DNA of 17,039 nucleotides, from positions 1 through 17,039 of the forward strand of contig CAAEAB010000169.1 in the NCBI GenBank assembly GCA_900753685.1, in the 5' to 3' direction. The stretch comes from Lachnospiraceae bacterium. Lineage in GTDB: Bacteria > Bacillota > Clostridia > Lachnospirales > Lachnospiraceae. The position numbers and the translations under genes were made by a program. Below, piece after piece: positions 7,175 to 14,351 of the stretch; positions within the stretch are counted from its first letter, which is position 1; every line of letters begins with the position of its first letter. The notes beneath the pieces are model-generated. The model had not been told where the DNA came from and ran no database searches. It saw nothing but the letters and a program-made list of their open reading frames with translations.

Positions 7175-8454
7175 GCCCTTTGCTGATAATCCAGCACTGC
7201 AGACAATTGGGCCATTTTCTCCTTAAGTTCTTTCAGCGTCATCCCTTCTGACATGCTCAAATCACCAAAAACTGCGCCGTTTCGACGTCCGCCGTCAAGA
7301 AAAAAGCAATCCATACTGGTACATTTCCGATAATCAATGTTCGTGTTTTTCGGAAGCATCATTCCGGTAACCGGTGTGATCCAATACTGCCCGTCGACAA
7401 TACTCTCAATAAAATCAAAATAAATAAATTTCTTTTTTTCATTCAGGTAGGCATATTGACGTTTATAAATATTGGAAACTTCGATAAAATCCGGCTGTGA
7501 AACAGCCATATAGGATGGATAGCTCCCTTTCCAGCCATGTTCAGAAAAAATCTTCTGAAGCTTTTCACGAATATAAGAACGGAAATTACTCATATCACGG
7601 TCGCATTCATACAATCCTTGCTGATCCCGACCACACTCTTCCAACAAATGATTCAAGGTTTTGAAAATAATATTTCCTTTTAAGGAACGAAGTGTGTATA
7701 ATAATTCCTGTATCAATTCCTTATCATTCCCCTTGTTTTTTGAAAAGCATCCAGACAAACGTCTCAATCCAAGACCTGCAAAAAAATCTGCACCCTGCTG
7801 CATCTGGCTCGAATCCAACGTCCACGCTACAGCATCTGAATCGTAAAGCACTGTCGACTTTCCAAAACCAATTTTTGTCGTCGGAGATAAATAAAGCTGG
7901 AAGTATGGCTTCAAAAATTTGAAGATTTTCAAGGCTTCCAGTTCATGCACATTCAAGTAATTCTCACCCAACACCTGACATTTCTTCTCGATTGCCTCCA
8001 AAGTTTCATAGACAAGATTCCACGGAAGTCCAATCGAATCGCTCCCCGGTTTTATCGTATGCACATGATAATTCCACAGACGGACGCCGCCTCGAAGGGA
8101 TGCAAAGGAAAATGCACCTTCCTTTGCCACCTGACCCTCCCCGGCCGAAGCCAGCCGATTCATAAAGCTCAGTCGGTAACGTCCATCCGCCAAACGCTCT
8201 CCGCGAAGACTATCCATAAAAATTTCTTTTGGATGACGTCCATCCTCAATTAACACATCCTGAAATTCTATGTCAATTGCAAATCCCTGGCACATTTGGA
8301 CATTTACCAGAAAATTCCGGTCTTTAATCTTATAAGGTATTTTCCGTTTTCCAACGAGTTCCCGATAAAACGCCAGCAGTACCTTCTGCTCTTCCGTATG
8401 AAATTGTTGAACGAACTGATGAAATGCTTCATCCACAAAGTCATGATTCGACAT
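7171..8454 (-). CDS. Uncharacterised 427-aa protein
   Basis: I do not recognise this protein securely. It may belong to one of the clostridial domain-of-unknown-function families (DUF3878 is a guess I cannot verify). It has no signal peptide, membrane segment or obvious catalytic motif. It is a soluble, mixed-charge protein with a conserved-looking middle block (RLWNYHVHTIKPGS) and an aromatic C-terminal block (KKFIYFDFIESIVDGQYW, then TPVTGMMLPKNTNIDYRKC). Scattered cysteines do not form a clear metal site. The ATG at 8454 follows AAGGGGC at good spacing, and coding is supported by a long uninterrupted frame with codon use like its neighbours. It lies between maf and the riboflavin operon on the same strand and has its own likely promoter, so its function cannot be deduced from context. 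Confidence 0.8.
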   Translation of the reverse strand: MSNHDFVDEAFHQFVQQFHTEEQKVLLAFYRELVGKRKIPYKIKDRNFLVNVQMCQGFAIDIEFQDVLIEDGRHPKEIFMDSLRGERLADGRYRLSFMNRLASAGEGQVAKEGAFSFASLRGGVRLWNYHVHTIKPGSDSIGLPWNLVYETLEAIEKKCQVLGENYLNVHELEALKIFKFLKPYFQLYLSPTTKIGFGKSTVLYDSDAVAWTLDSSQMQQGADFFAGLGLRRLSGCFSKNKGNDKELIQELLYTLRSLKGNIIFKTLNHLLEECGRDQQGLYECDRDMSNFRSYIREKLQKIFSEHGWKGSYPSYMAVSQPDFIEVSNIYKRQYAYLNEKKKFIYFDFIESIVDGQYWITPVTGMMLPKNTNIDYRKCTSMDCFFLDGGRRNGAVFGDLSMSEGMTLKELKEKMAQLSAVLDYQQRA

Positions 8455-8492
8455 AAAAAGCCCCTTACTCTAAATTTAGCTTAACTTTTACT

Positions 8493-8521
8493 ATTTTAGC
8501 ACGACTGTCCATTTGTTGCAA
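8493..8521 (-). promoter_or_regulatory. Candidate promoter for the 427-aa protein
   Basis: The minus strand reads TTGCAA (8516-8521), 17 nt, then TAAAAT (8493-8498), in the 67-nt gap after maf. The -35 box touches the end of maf. The predicted 5' leader is about 30 nt and contains the AAGGGGC ribosome binding site. Confidence 0.5.
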
Positions 8522-9124
8522 TCATTCTTTATTTTCAATGACAATCTTGCGCGTTATCTCATCTTTCATCAGTCGCTGCCAGATCTGCGCCACCGGCAGT
8601 CCGACCACGTTATTATAGTCCCCATGAATCTCCTGTACGAGGACGCAGCCTTGTCCCTGGATTGCATAGCTTCCCGCTTTATCCATCGGCTCGCCGGTCC
8701 GAATATATTCGATCAATTGTTCCTCATCCGCCGGATACATCGTCACATCTGTTTTTTCATAAAATACCTGAGCTTTATCCGACGTCATCATGCAAACCCC
8801 TGTATAAACCTGGTGGGTCTTTCCCTGAAGAAACCAGAGCATCTTAAGGGCGTCCGCTTCATCCTTCGGTTTCCCTAAGATAATATTATCCAAGGCCACA
8901 ATCGTATCCGCTCCGATGACTAACACATCTGTTTTTTCATCCTCGCCAACCTGACCAAATATATCTTCCGCTTTATCCATAGCAAGCCCCATAACCACCT
9001 GGGCCGGGCGGTTTCCCTGCATCCTTTCTTCCTTATGACTCGGCATAATTTCAAATTTTAATCCAATCTGTGTTAAAAGCTCCCGTCGTCTTGGAGATGC
9101 GGACGCTAATATAATTTTACTCAT
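8522..9124 (-). CDS. maf: Maf-type nucleoside triphosphate pyrophosphatase
   Basis: Maf/YhdE/YceF proteins hydrolyse nucleoside triphosphates, including dTTP, UTP and modified nucleotides, to the monophosphate, and are linked to septum control and house-cleaning. The 200 residues are full length. Family signatures are the N-terminal LASASPRRRELL (S8 to R13), VIGADTIVALD, ILGKPKD, HQVYTGVC, and the C-terminal GSYAIQGQGCVLV with GDYNNVVGLP. The ATG at 9124 follows GGGAGGA. It starts 63 nt after the TIGR03915-type gene, with a candidate promoter in the gap, so it may be both read through from the SOS-box operon and separately expressed. Confidence 0.95.
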   Translation of the reverse strand: MSKIILASASPRRRELLTQIGLKFEIMPSHKEERMQGNRPAQVVMGLAMDKAEDIFGQVGEDEKTDVLVIGADTIVALDNIILGKPKDEADALKMLWFLQGKTHQVYTGVCMMTSDKAQVFYEKTDVTMYPADEEQLIEYIRTGEPMDKAGSYAIQGQGCVLVQEIHGDYNNVVGLPVAQIWQRLMKDEITRKIVIENKE

Positions 9125-9144
9125 TTTACATTCCTCCCGGATAC

Positions 9145-9173
9145 AGTATACCCGGCAGGGTAAGGATTTTCAA
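9145..9173 (-). promoter_or_regulatory. Candidate promoter of maf
   Basis: The minus strand reads TTGAAA (9168-9173), 17 nt, then TATACT (9145-9150). The predicted start near 9138 would leave only about 14 nt of leader, just enough for the GGGAGGA ribosome binding site. It is a sequence match only. Confidence 0.4.
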
Positions 9174-9187
9174 CGGTTACTTTGGCA

Positions 9188-9958
9188 TTATTTTCCCATC
9201 ATCTCCGGCAGATTGCTCCAATACATTTTCGGCATCATATTCATGCGGCACCGGGGATTTTCCCGTTCTTTGATACCAATAGTTTCGTAAAAGCTTCTCC
9301 ACCACTGCTCAAACTGTTTCTGACTGTCAGATACATCCGAGATGGCCCGCAAGGCCGGAGTTACATCCTTTGCAATCCACCACCCCTTGCCGACTTCATG
9401 AACACATACCTCATGCCGCCGTTCATCATAAATCATCCAGTTTTCCATGGGATATCTGTCAGCAAAATGATCGGCAGCCAGCGGAAGCTGATGATGTTTC
9501 GGCGCGATTTTGGCAAAAAGAATGCCGTTACTCAATTCCTCAAAACGTACAAATCCATAAAAATGATCTTTTTCCCGCGAGACCTCCCTATCGAGCTTAT
9601 AGAGCCGATTTACCGCCGGATCCGTAAACTGCTCTGTCACCCTTCTGCCAATGCGAAAGCCACGCACAAGAAATCGATAAATCGTGTCCGCTTTATCCAT
9701 ATGACAGGACATGGCCCCGTATTTTACCATATGCCAGGCATAACCGGAAATTTTATGAATCACCGCATCGGCCACCCGGGCTGCCTTATCCATATCTGTC
9801 TCTACACGGATCATCTCCGCAAACAAGGAAGGCTCCACATAATCCCCAGCTTCAATAGACTGATATTCATGGCCGTAGCGACTCATATAGGCGGCATGGA
9901 CAGCAGATAAAATGCCTTCCAAAGAATCTTCACACATATAAATTCTCGGCGTTTTCAC
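9188..9958 (-). CDS. TIGR03915/DUF4130-type probable DNA metabolism protein, partner of the radical SAM protein (GTG start)
   Basis: This 256-residue protein matches the family annotated as a probable DNA metabolism protein, whose members always accompany the radical SAM family TIGR03916. In many genomes the partner is fused to a uracil-DNA glycosylase-like domain; here it stands alone. Visible are the N-terminal CEDSLEGILSAVHAAY, a middle RFLVRGFRIGRRV, and the C-terminal DUF4130 block with RFEELSNGILFAKIAP, YPMENWMIYDERRHEV and NPRCRMNMMPKMYWSNLPE. I start it at GTG 9958, which overlaps the radical SAM stop in a GTGA and is preceded by GGAGG 7 nt upstream. A longer ATG version from 9997 would begin with an unlikely Gly-rich leader inside the upstream gene. 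No catalytic residues are known to me. Tight overlap suggests 1:1 production and probably a complex. Confidence 0.85.
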   Translation of the reverse strand: MKTPRIYMCEDSLEGILSAVHAAYMSRYGHEYQSIEAGDYVEPSLFAEMIRVETDMDKAARVADAVIHKISGYAWHMVKYGAMSCHMDKADTIYRFLVRGFRIGRRVTEQFTDPAVNRLYKLDREVSREKDHFYGFVRFEELSNGILFAKIAPKHHQLPLAADHFADRYPMENWMIYDERRHEVCVHEVGKGWWIAKDVTPALRAISDVSDSQKQFEQWWRSFYETIGIKERENPRCRMNMMPKMYWSNLPEMMGK

Positions 9959-11301
9959 ACAACCACCTCCCGAAGGGTTGGCAGCGGGATCTGCCACCGA
10001 TTGTCCTGACTATCATCAAATAAAGAAAGCTGATGATAGCCGGAAATAGATTCTAGAACCTCGGCGGGCAGCCGTTCATGTACAGAAAGAAGATTCCGCG
10101 TAATGGCATCCTCATTAAAATTGATTCGGTACATCATCTTTCCTGAACAGGTAATAAAATACACTGCTCGCTTCAAGACAATCCCCATTTTCTTTAAATC
10201 ATTATAATTTAATGTGGCATGGCGTCTTGCCATGCAAATCCGCCGGGCACCGGTCACACCAATTCCCGGAACCCGCAAAAGCATTTCATAGGATGCCCTA
10301 TTTACTTCCACCGGAAACTTGTCAAGATTTCGCAGCGCCCAGTCACATTTTGGGTCTAATGCAATATTAAAGGAACTGTGCTGTTCACTCAGAAGTTCAT
10401 CCGCCTTAAAACCATAATACCGCAGCAACCAATCCGCCTGATACAGACGGTGTTCCCGCAAAAGCGGCGGCTTAGTATCTACTGCCGGAAGCAGATGATC
10501 TTCATTGACCGCCACATAGGCCGAATAAAATACCCGCCGCAGGGCAAATTTCTTATATAAGGCTTCCGCCACCGAAATAATCTGATAATCACTTTCCGGC
10601 GTAGCACCGACAATCACCTGGGTACTCTGCCCCGCCGGAACAAACTTCGGCGCATGGCGGTACACTGTCAATTCTTCCTTATTCTGCAAAATCCCCTGCT
10701 GCACCTGCCGCAACGGCTTTAATATCGTCTTTCTGTCTTTATTCGGCGCAAGCTTTTTCAGTCCTTCCGCTGTCGGCAGCTCAAGATTACAGCTCATTCG
10801 ATCCGCATAAAATCCGGCTCTCCGAATCAAATCTTCATCTGCGCCCGGGATCGACTTCACATGTATATAACCATGAAACTTGTATTTATCCCTTAAAAGC
10901 TGCAAAGTCTCCAGAATAAGCTCCATCGTATAATGGGGATTTTTCACCACACCGGAACTTAAAAACAACCCTTCGATATAATTTCTCCGATAAAAGCCCA
11001 TCGTCAGCTGACAAATTTCTTCCGGAGTAAACGTCGCCCTCGGTACATCATTGCTCAAACGGTTTTTGCAATATTTACAGTCATAAATACAGTCATTCGA
11101 CAAAAGAATCTTTAACAAAGATATACACCGGCCGTCGGAAGCAAAGCTGTGGCAAATCCCACAGGCTCTGGAATTTCCCATTCCCTGACCGCCGCTTCTC
11201 CGGTCCACACCCGAAGATGTACAGGCCACATCGTACTTGGCCGCATCCGCCAAAATCATCAATTTTTCCTGTAATGGCTCCTTCGCCGCCATATATTCCA
11301 T
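9955..11301 (-). CDS. Radical SAM protein, putative DNA modification/repair (TIGR03916 type)
   Basis: This 448-residue radical SAM protein of unknown chemistry is presumed to act in DNA repair or modification because the family is linked to uracil-DNA glycosylase-like partners. The 4Fe-4S motif is C71-x3-C75-x2-C78 (CIYDCKYC). Three more cysteines lie just before it (C47, C50, C59) in ACGICHSFASDGRC. The C-terminal part has a helix-hairpin-helix DNA-binding region (about 333-360, LLRVPGIGVTGARR). Near the end, Q424-F428 reads QLSLF, a match to the bacterial sliding-clamp-binding consensus. I choose ATG 11301 because AAAGGAGG sits 7 nt upstream; the ATG at 11322 lies before that site. The stop overlaps the next gene. 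LexA-like boxes cover its promoter. Confidence 0.88.
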   Translation of the reverse strand: MEYMAAKEPLQEKLMILADAAKYDVACTSSGVDRRSGGQGMGNSRACGICHSFASDGRCISLLKILLSNDCIYDCKYCKNRLSNDVPRATFTPEEICQLTMGFYRRNYIEGLFLSSGVVKNPHYTMELILETLQLLRDKYKFHGYIHVKSIPGADEDLIRRAGFYADRMSCNLELPTAEGLKKLAPNKDRKTILKPLRQVQQGILQNKEELTVYRHAPKFVPAGQSTQVIVGATPESDYQIISVAEALYKKFALRRVFYSAYVAVNEDHLLPAVDTKPPLLREHRLYQADWLLRYYGFKADELLSEQHSSFNIALDPKCDWALRNLDKFPVEVNRASYEMLLRVPGIGVTGARRICMARRHATLNYNDLKKMGIVLKRAVYFITCSGKMMYRINFNEDAITRNLLSVHERLPAEVLESISGYHQLSLFDDSQDNRWQIPLPTLREVVV

Positions 11302-11408
11302 TTCTCTGCCTCCTTTAGTCATCGTAAATCATCTGAGCATCCATTATGGTCGAATTATTCTTTGCCAATTACCTGCTTACGGCATCATTGATATTCATAT
11401 ACGAATCA

Positions 11409-11437
11409 ATTATACCACACATTTGTTCGTATTTCAA
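11409..11437 (-). promoter_or_regulatory. Promoter of the radical SAM / TIGR03915 operon
   Basis: The minus strand reads TTGAAA (11432-11437), 17 nt, then TATAAT (11409-11414), a strong sigma-A-type promoter. The predicted start near 11402 gives a leader of about 100 nt. Two LexA-like boxes overlap the -35 box and fill the spacer, which would allow tight repression. Confidence 0.75.
11416..11429 (-). promoter_or_regulatory. LexA (SOS) box 2, imperfect
   Basis: The minus strand reads CGAACAAATGTGTG. The left half is identical to box 1 and the right half has one departure from GTTY. It sits inside the promoter spacer, 19 bp from box 1 measured start to start, so LexA dimers could occupy both. 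Confidence 0.5.
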
Positions 11438-11448
11438 ACATTTGTTCG
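11435..11448 (-). promoter_or_regulatory. LexA (SOS) box 1
   Basis: The minus strand reads CGAACAAATGTTTG, matching CGAAC-N4-GTTY, the Gram-positive LexA/DinR operator core, at all fixed positions. It overlaps the -35 hexamer of the radical SAM operon promoter. Confidence 0.75.
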
Positions 11449-11458
11449 ATACCCTGGC

Positions 11459-11506
11459 AAAAAAATTTAGATTATCCCCCGGGACACCGGATTATCAGCG
11501 TCCCAG
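11459..11506 (-). terminator. Weak candidate terminator after the DUF4340 gene
   Basis: The minus strand has CTGGGAC (11500-11506) pairing with GTCCCGG (11479-11485), and about 10 nt later AAATTTTTTT (11459-11468). The gap between stem and T-tract is longer than usual, so termination may be inefficient. No better terminator lies between the ABC operon and the radical SAM promoter. Confidence 0.35.
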
Positions 11507-11521
11507 AGAATATATATGGCT

Positions 11522-12910
11522 CTAATTTAATACGATGGCATTCACCGCCTCCACCAGATTCACAACTTCACTTCTTGCCACAAACGCTGTTGACTTACCG
11601 TCAACCACAGCCATACAAGATTCGCCGTCCTGCCGATACAGACCAATCTGTACCGTCTCATAATTTTCATCATCCAGATAAAGCGTCAAACTGATTTCTT
11701 CTTTGGCACTGATTTCTTCCTCCTTAAATTCCGTTGCCGTCAGAGAGGCAAGCGCTGTCCGGAAATCATCTATGGCAACCTCTTCCTCTCCATAAAACCA
11801 TGTGATTTCATCGTCTTCTTCCTTGGCCACCAACGCATAATTCTTTCCTTCCAACGAAATCTCTACCTGAGTTACCTTATCGAAATCAGCCCAGAAAATT
11901 TCTTGATGCCTCAGTTCATCATAAGATGCTGCCATCAATGACTCATATTCCGTTTCTGTGATTTCATAAATCATCTGGGAATCGCCAATCCTTACATAAG
12001 CAGGTACCGATTCATCCGATTTCGTCTCTTCCTCTTCCAATTCTTCTTCCGCTTTTGCTTTTTCTTCCGCCGAACGGGATACATGAAGCACAAAAGTTTT
12101 CGATTCCGTATACTGTATCGTTACTGTCAATTCAGGATCATTCAAGCCGTAAGTTTCTAGCTCTTCTTCTGTTACATTGTAGGAAACATAATTTGTTAAA
12201 CTAAGGCCGCCAATCGTGGACAGGTATCCTTCCACAGTATCCGTATCCAGCGGCAGATATCCATCCTCACTGCTGGTTACGAAGTAGATATCGTCTTCAT
12301 GATACGTAGCATCACTTTCTTCCTGACATGCAATACCGTAATTATATTTTCCTACAAACGTAATCTCATCTGCCTTATCAATGTCAGGTGTCTCATCATG
12401 CAGAATCATATCTTTCAGCTCAATCTCATATGACTCCATTGGGTCTTGAGATACCAGATATACATTGCCATCTCCAATAGACAGATAACGCTGCTCATCC
12501 ATAGTACTGTAATCACCTAATTCAACCTCATAGGTTTCTTCTTCTGTTTCGATATGAATACTGCAGACTGGTTCATCCAGTCCATACTGCGCATAATCCT
12601 CAACGTTTTCAATAATGAAAGAAACGCCAAAAGATTCAAACATCCCTAACAGTTCATCCATTTTTTCCTCACTGACCGGAAAATTTTCATCTTCGTCATA
12701 GCGCCAGCCTTCATCCTTATGGAAAGCCAGACTTGTCCCGTCATATTCCCAGGAAAGCGCCGTCACATCATCCACTGCCAGCTCCAATATTACCTCATCA
12801 CTGTTTTTTATTTCTTCCTTGCGTTGTTCATAACGGCTGACCCCAAATGTTACGCCACAAATCATTGCAAGCGCTCCCAATAATATACCTAATCTTTTAA
12901 ACCGTTTCAT
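11522..12910 (-). CDS. DUF4340 domain protein, membrane-anchored component of a Gld-type ABC system
   Basis: This 462-residue protein has an N-terminal membrane anchor (about 7-24) and a large, strongly acidic extracytoplasmic part. It shows the repeated YGLDEP / YGLNDP blocks (about 109-114 and 254-259), each followed by beta-strand-like segments, typical of DUF4340. An acidic Glu/Lys-rich stretch (about 281-300) lies between repeats. A cysteine (C18) occurs in the anchor, but the residues before it (AMI) do not make a lipobox. The ATG overlaps the end of the GldG-like gene by 14 nt, with AAGGAGG placed correctly, so the two are translationally coupled. DUF4340 proteins commonly end GldA-GldF-GldG operons; the molecular role and the transported substrate are unknown. 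Confidence 0.85.
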   Translation of the reverse strand: MKRFKRLGILLGALAMICGVTFGVSRYEQRKEEIKNSDEVILELAVDDVTALSWEYDGTSLAFHKDEGWRYDEDENFPVSEEKMDELLGMFESFGVSFIIENVEDYAQYGLDEPVCSIHIETEEETYEVELGDYSTMDEQRYLSIGDGNVYLVSQDPMESYEIELKDMILHDETPDIDKADEITFVGKYNYGIACQEESDATYHEDDIYFVTSSEDGYLPLDTDTVEGYLSTIGGLSLTNYVSYNVTEEELETYGLNDPELTVTIQYTESKTFVLHVSRSAEEKAKAEEELEEEETKSDESVPAYVRIGDSQMIYEITETEYESLMAASYDELRHQEIFWADFDKVTQVEISLEGKNYALVAKEEDDEITWFYGEEEVAIDDFRTALASLTATEFKEEEISAKEEISLTLYLDDENYETVQIGLYRQDGESCMAVVDGKSTAFVARSEVVNLVEAVNAIVLN

Positions 12911-14351
12911 TCTGGCGCCTCCTTCTGCTTACGATTACATTAATACCGTATCCTAAAAACGCAAGTGGAATTGCGCCGATCATCATTACTTTCAAATAAA
13001 AAGCTGTAGACTCATTGATCGTCAGATAACTATAATTCAGAGACTTGCTCCGAATCGCCACTGCCTCCCTCTCTCCTATCATAGAAGAGAGTGCATTCAT
13101 ACTAAGATCCAGATTTGCTCCCGATGAATAGGAATTGTACATTTCGTCAAGAAAATAAGCGGAGGAAAACCACACAATCTGACCCTCATTACCGCATTCA
13201 ATCGATACTGCTGTAGCAAACGGGCCATCAATATCATTCTCTTCCTTTTCATAAGTTTCTATGGCGTATCCGGCTATCTTGGAGAAAGAAGCCTCTGATG
13301 TGGTCAGAAGCTGTGTTACAGCGCCTGTGGTATCGGTTACTGTAAGACCCTGGGCGAGGGGCATGATAACATAATAACTAGCTTCGAGCAAAGGCGTGGT
13401 AATTTCATGCTCTGCTATTTCCGGCAGAAGGATATATGGCTGTTGGAATGCATAATAGTCCCTGCTGCCCTCCACGACAATGCCTTCTTCAGCTTTTACG
13501 CCATAATTCTCAAGCAGGCCGCAGAGATTTGTTAACTCTCCATCCTCTACGGGTCCTGCCAGTACCATCAGCTTCCCGCCATTCTCCACATACTCTACCA
13601 GCATGTTCTTTTCTTCTTCAGAAATATCGCTAGCAGGTGCATAAATCAGTACCACATCTGCTTCTTCCGGCACCGTATCCTCATTCAATAGGGTAAAGGT
13701 GGTAGTTTCTATATTCTCTTTTTCAATCTGCTCTTCAAACACAGCAGAAAGATCAGATTCTCCATGGCCTTCTGTGATGTAAAGCTGCGGATGATCTTCA
13801 CTGACCACATAGTCGATGGCCGAGGTAATCGCTCCCTCTCCATCAAACGACTGGGTATAGGAATAAGTAGTCATATCTGTTTCTGTCAAATAAATATCTT
13901 CATAGCTAATGTAGCGGTTGCTGTCGCCGCACTCCACGATCAGACTATTATTCGGAACTGTTTCCGAGGTGTACTGCTGGGTAAAAGTTGGATATACATC
14001 TGGATTCTTTTTCACTACTTCAATGTGGTCGGATAGGCTTTCATATTTAGCTAGCAGATTCTCAATAATAGAATCCTCTTGATCTGCCTGCACCACCCAA
14101 TAAATGATTACATCCTTTTCCAGTGCATTTACTACGACCTTCGTATTACTTGTAATAGAATATAGCTTCATAGAACTGATATCCAGTTGGGTCCATGCAG
14201 ACGGCAATACGGATGCAAATACATTAACTGCAATCAGGATTGCCAGTACAATACCTGTCAACATCAGAGAATAGGAACCGCCCTTTAACGCGATCTGATT
14301 TTTACGTACATTCTCTCTGGCTTTTTTCTCTTTCTTTATGAATCTTTTCAT
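12897..14351 (-). CDS. GldG-like ABC transporter auxiliary protein
   Basis: This 484-residue protein is of the GldG / ABC_transp_aux type. It has a basic cytoplasmic N-terminus, a membrane segment at about 28-47, a long extracytoplasmic domain, a second membrane segment at about 455-474 and a basic tail (SRRRRQNETV). The family blocks LDISSMKLYSITSNTK, VYWVVQ-like strands, LYITEGHGESDLS and YVENGGKLMVLAGPV are recognisable. It starts by a 1-nt overlap with the permease stop (TGATG) and overlaps the DUF4340 gene. In Flavobacteria GldG belongs to a gliding-associated ABC complex; in Firmicutes the same gene set is an exporter-like system of unknown substrate, so the gliding name does not imply motility here. 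Confidence 0.87.
   Translation of the reverse strand: MKRFIKKEKKARENVRKNQIALKGGSYSLMLTGIVLAILIAVNVFASVLPSAWTQLDISSMKLYSITSNTKVVVNALEKDVIIYWVVQADQEDSIIENLLAKYESLSDHIEVVKKNPDVYPTFTQQYTSETVPNNSLIVECGDSNRYISYEDIYLTETDMTTYSYTQSFDGEGAITSAIDYVVSEDHPQLYITEGHGESDLSAVFEEQIEKENIETTTFTLLNEDTVPEEADVVLIYAPASDISEEEKNMLVEYVENGGKLMVLAGPVEDGELTNLCGLLENYGVKAEEGIVVEGSRDYYAFQQPYILLPEIAEHEITTPLLEASYYVIMPLAQGLTVTDTTGAVTQLLTTSEASFSKIAGYAIETYEKEENDIDGPFATAVSIECGNEGQIVWFSSAYFLDEMYNSYSSGANLDLSMNALSSMIGEREAVAIRSKSLNYSYLTINESTAFYLKVMMIGAIPLAFLGYGINVIVSRRRRQNETV

Noticed and set aside
8744..8940. 17-nt direct repeat in maf (8744-8760 and 8924-8940), encoding EKTDV twice
   Set aside because: It is an in-frame repetition of a short charged peptide within a normal-length Maf; there is no sign of a mobile or regulatory repeat.
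8666..9795. Recurrent GGATAAAGCG-like words in maf and the TIGR03915-type gene
   Set aside because: They encode unrelated MDKA peptides at irregular spacing; chance plus codon preference is enough.
9959..9997. Longer N-terminus of the TIGR03915-type protein from ATG 9997
   Set aside because: It would add a Gly/Pro-rich stretch wholly inside the radical SAM gene without a ribosome binding site, while GTG 9958 has GGAGG and a GTGA overlap.
11302..11322. Radical SAM start at ATG 11322
   Set aside because: The AAAGGAGG ribosome binding site lies inside this extension and is correctly spaced for ATG 11301.
11388..11409. Imperfect palindrome TTGATTCGTATATGAATATCAA near the radical SAM operon start
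   Set aside because: It is AT-rich with mismatches and has no recognised regulator motif; too weak to call as an operator.
12840..12870. Possible lipoprotein signal in the DUF4340 protein (cysteine in the hydrophobic N-terminus)
   Set aside because: The residues before C18 (AMI) do not fit a lipobox; an uncleaved membrane anchor is more likely.
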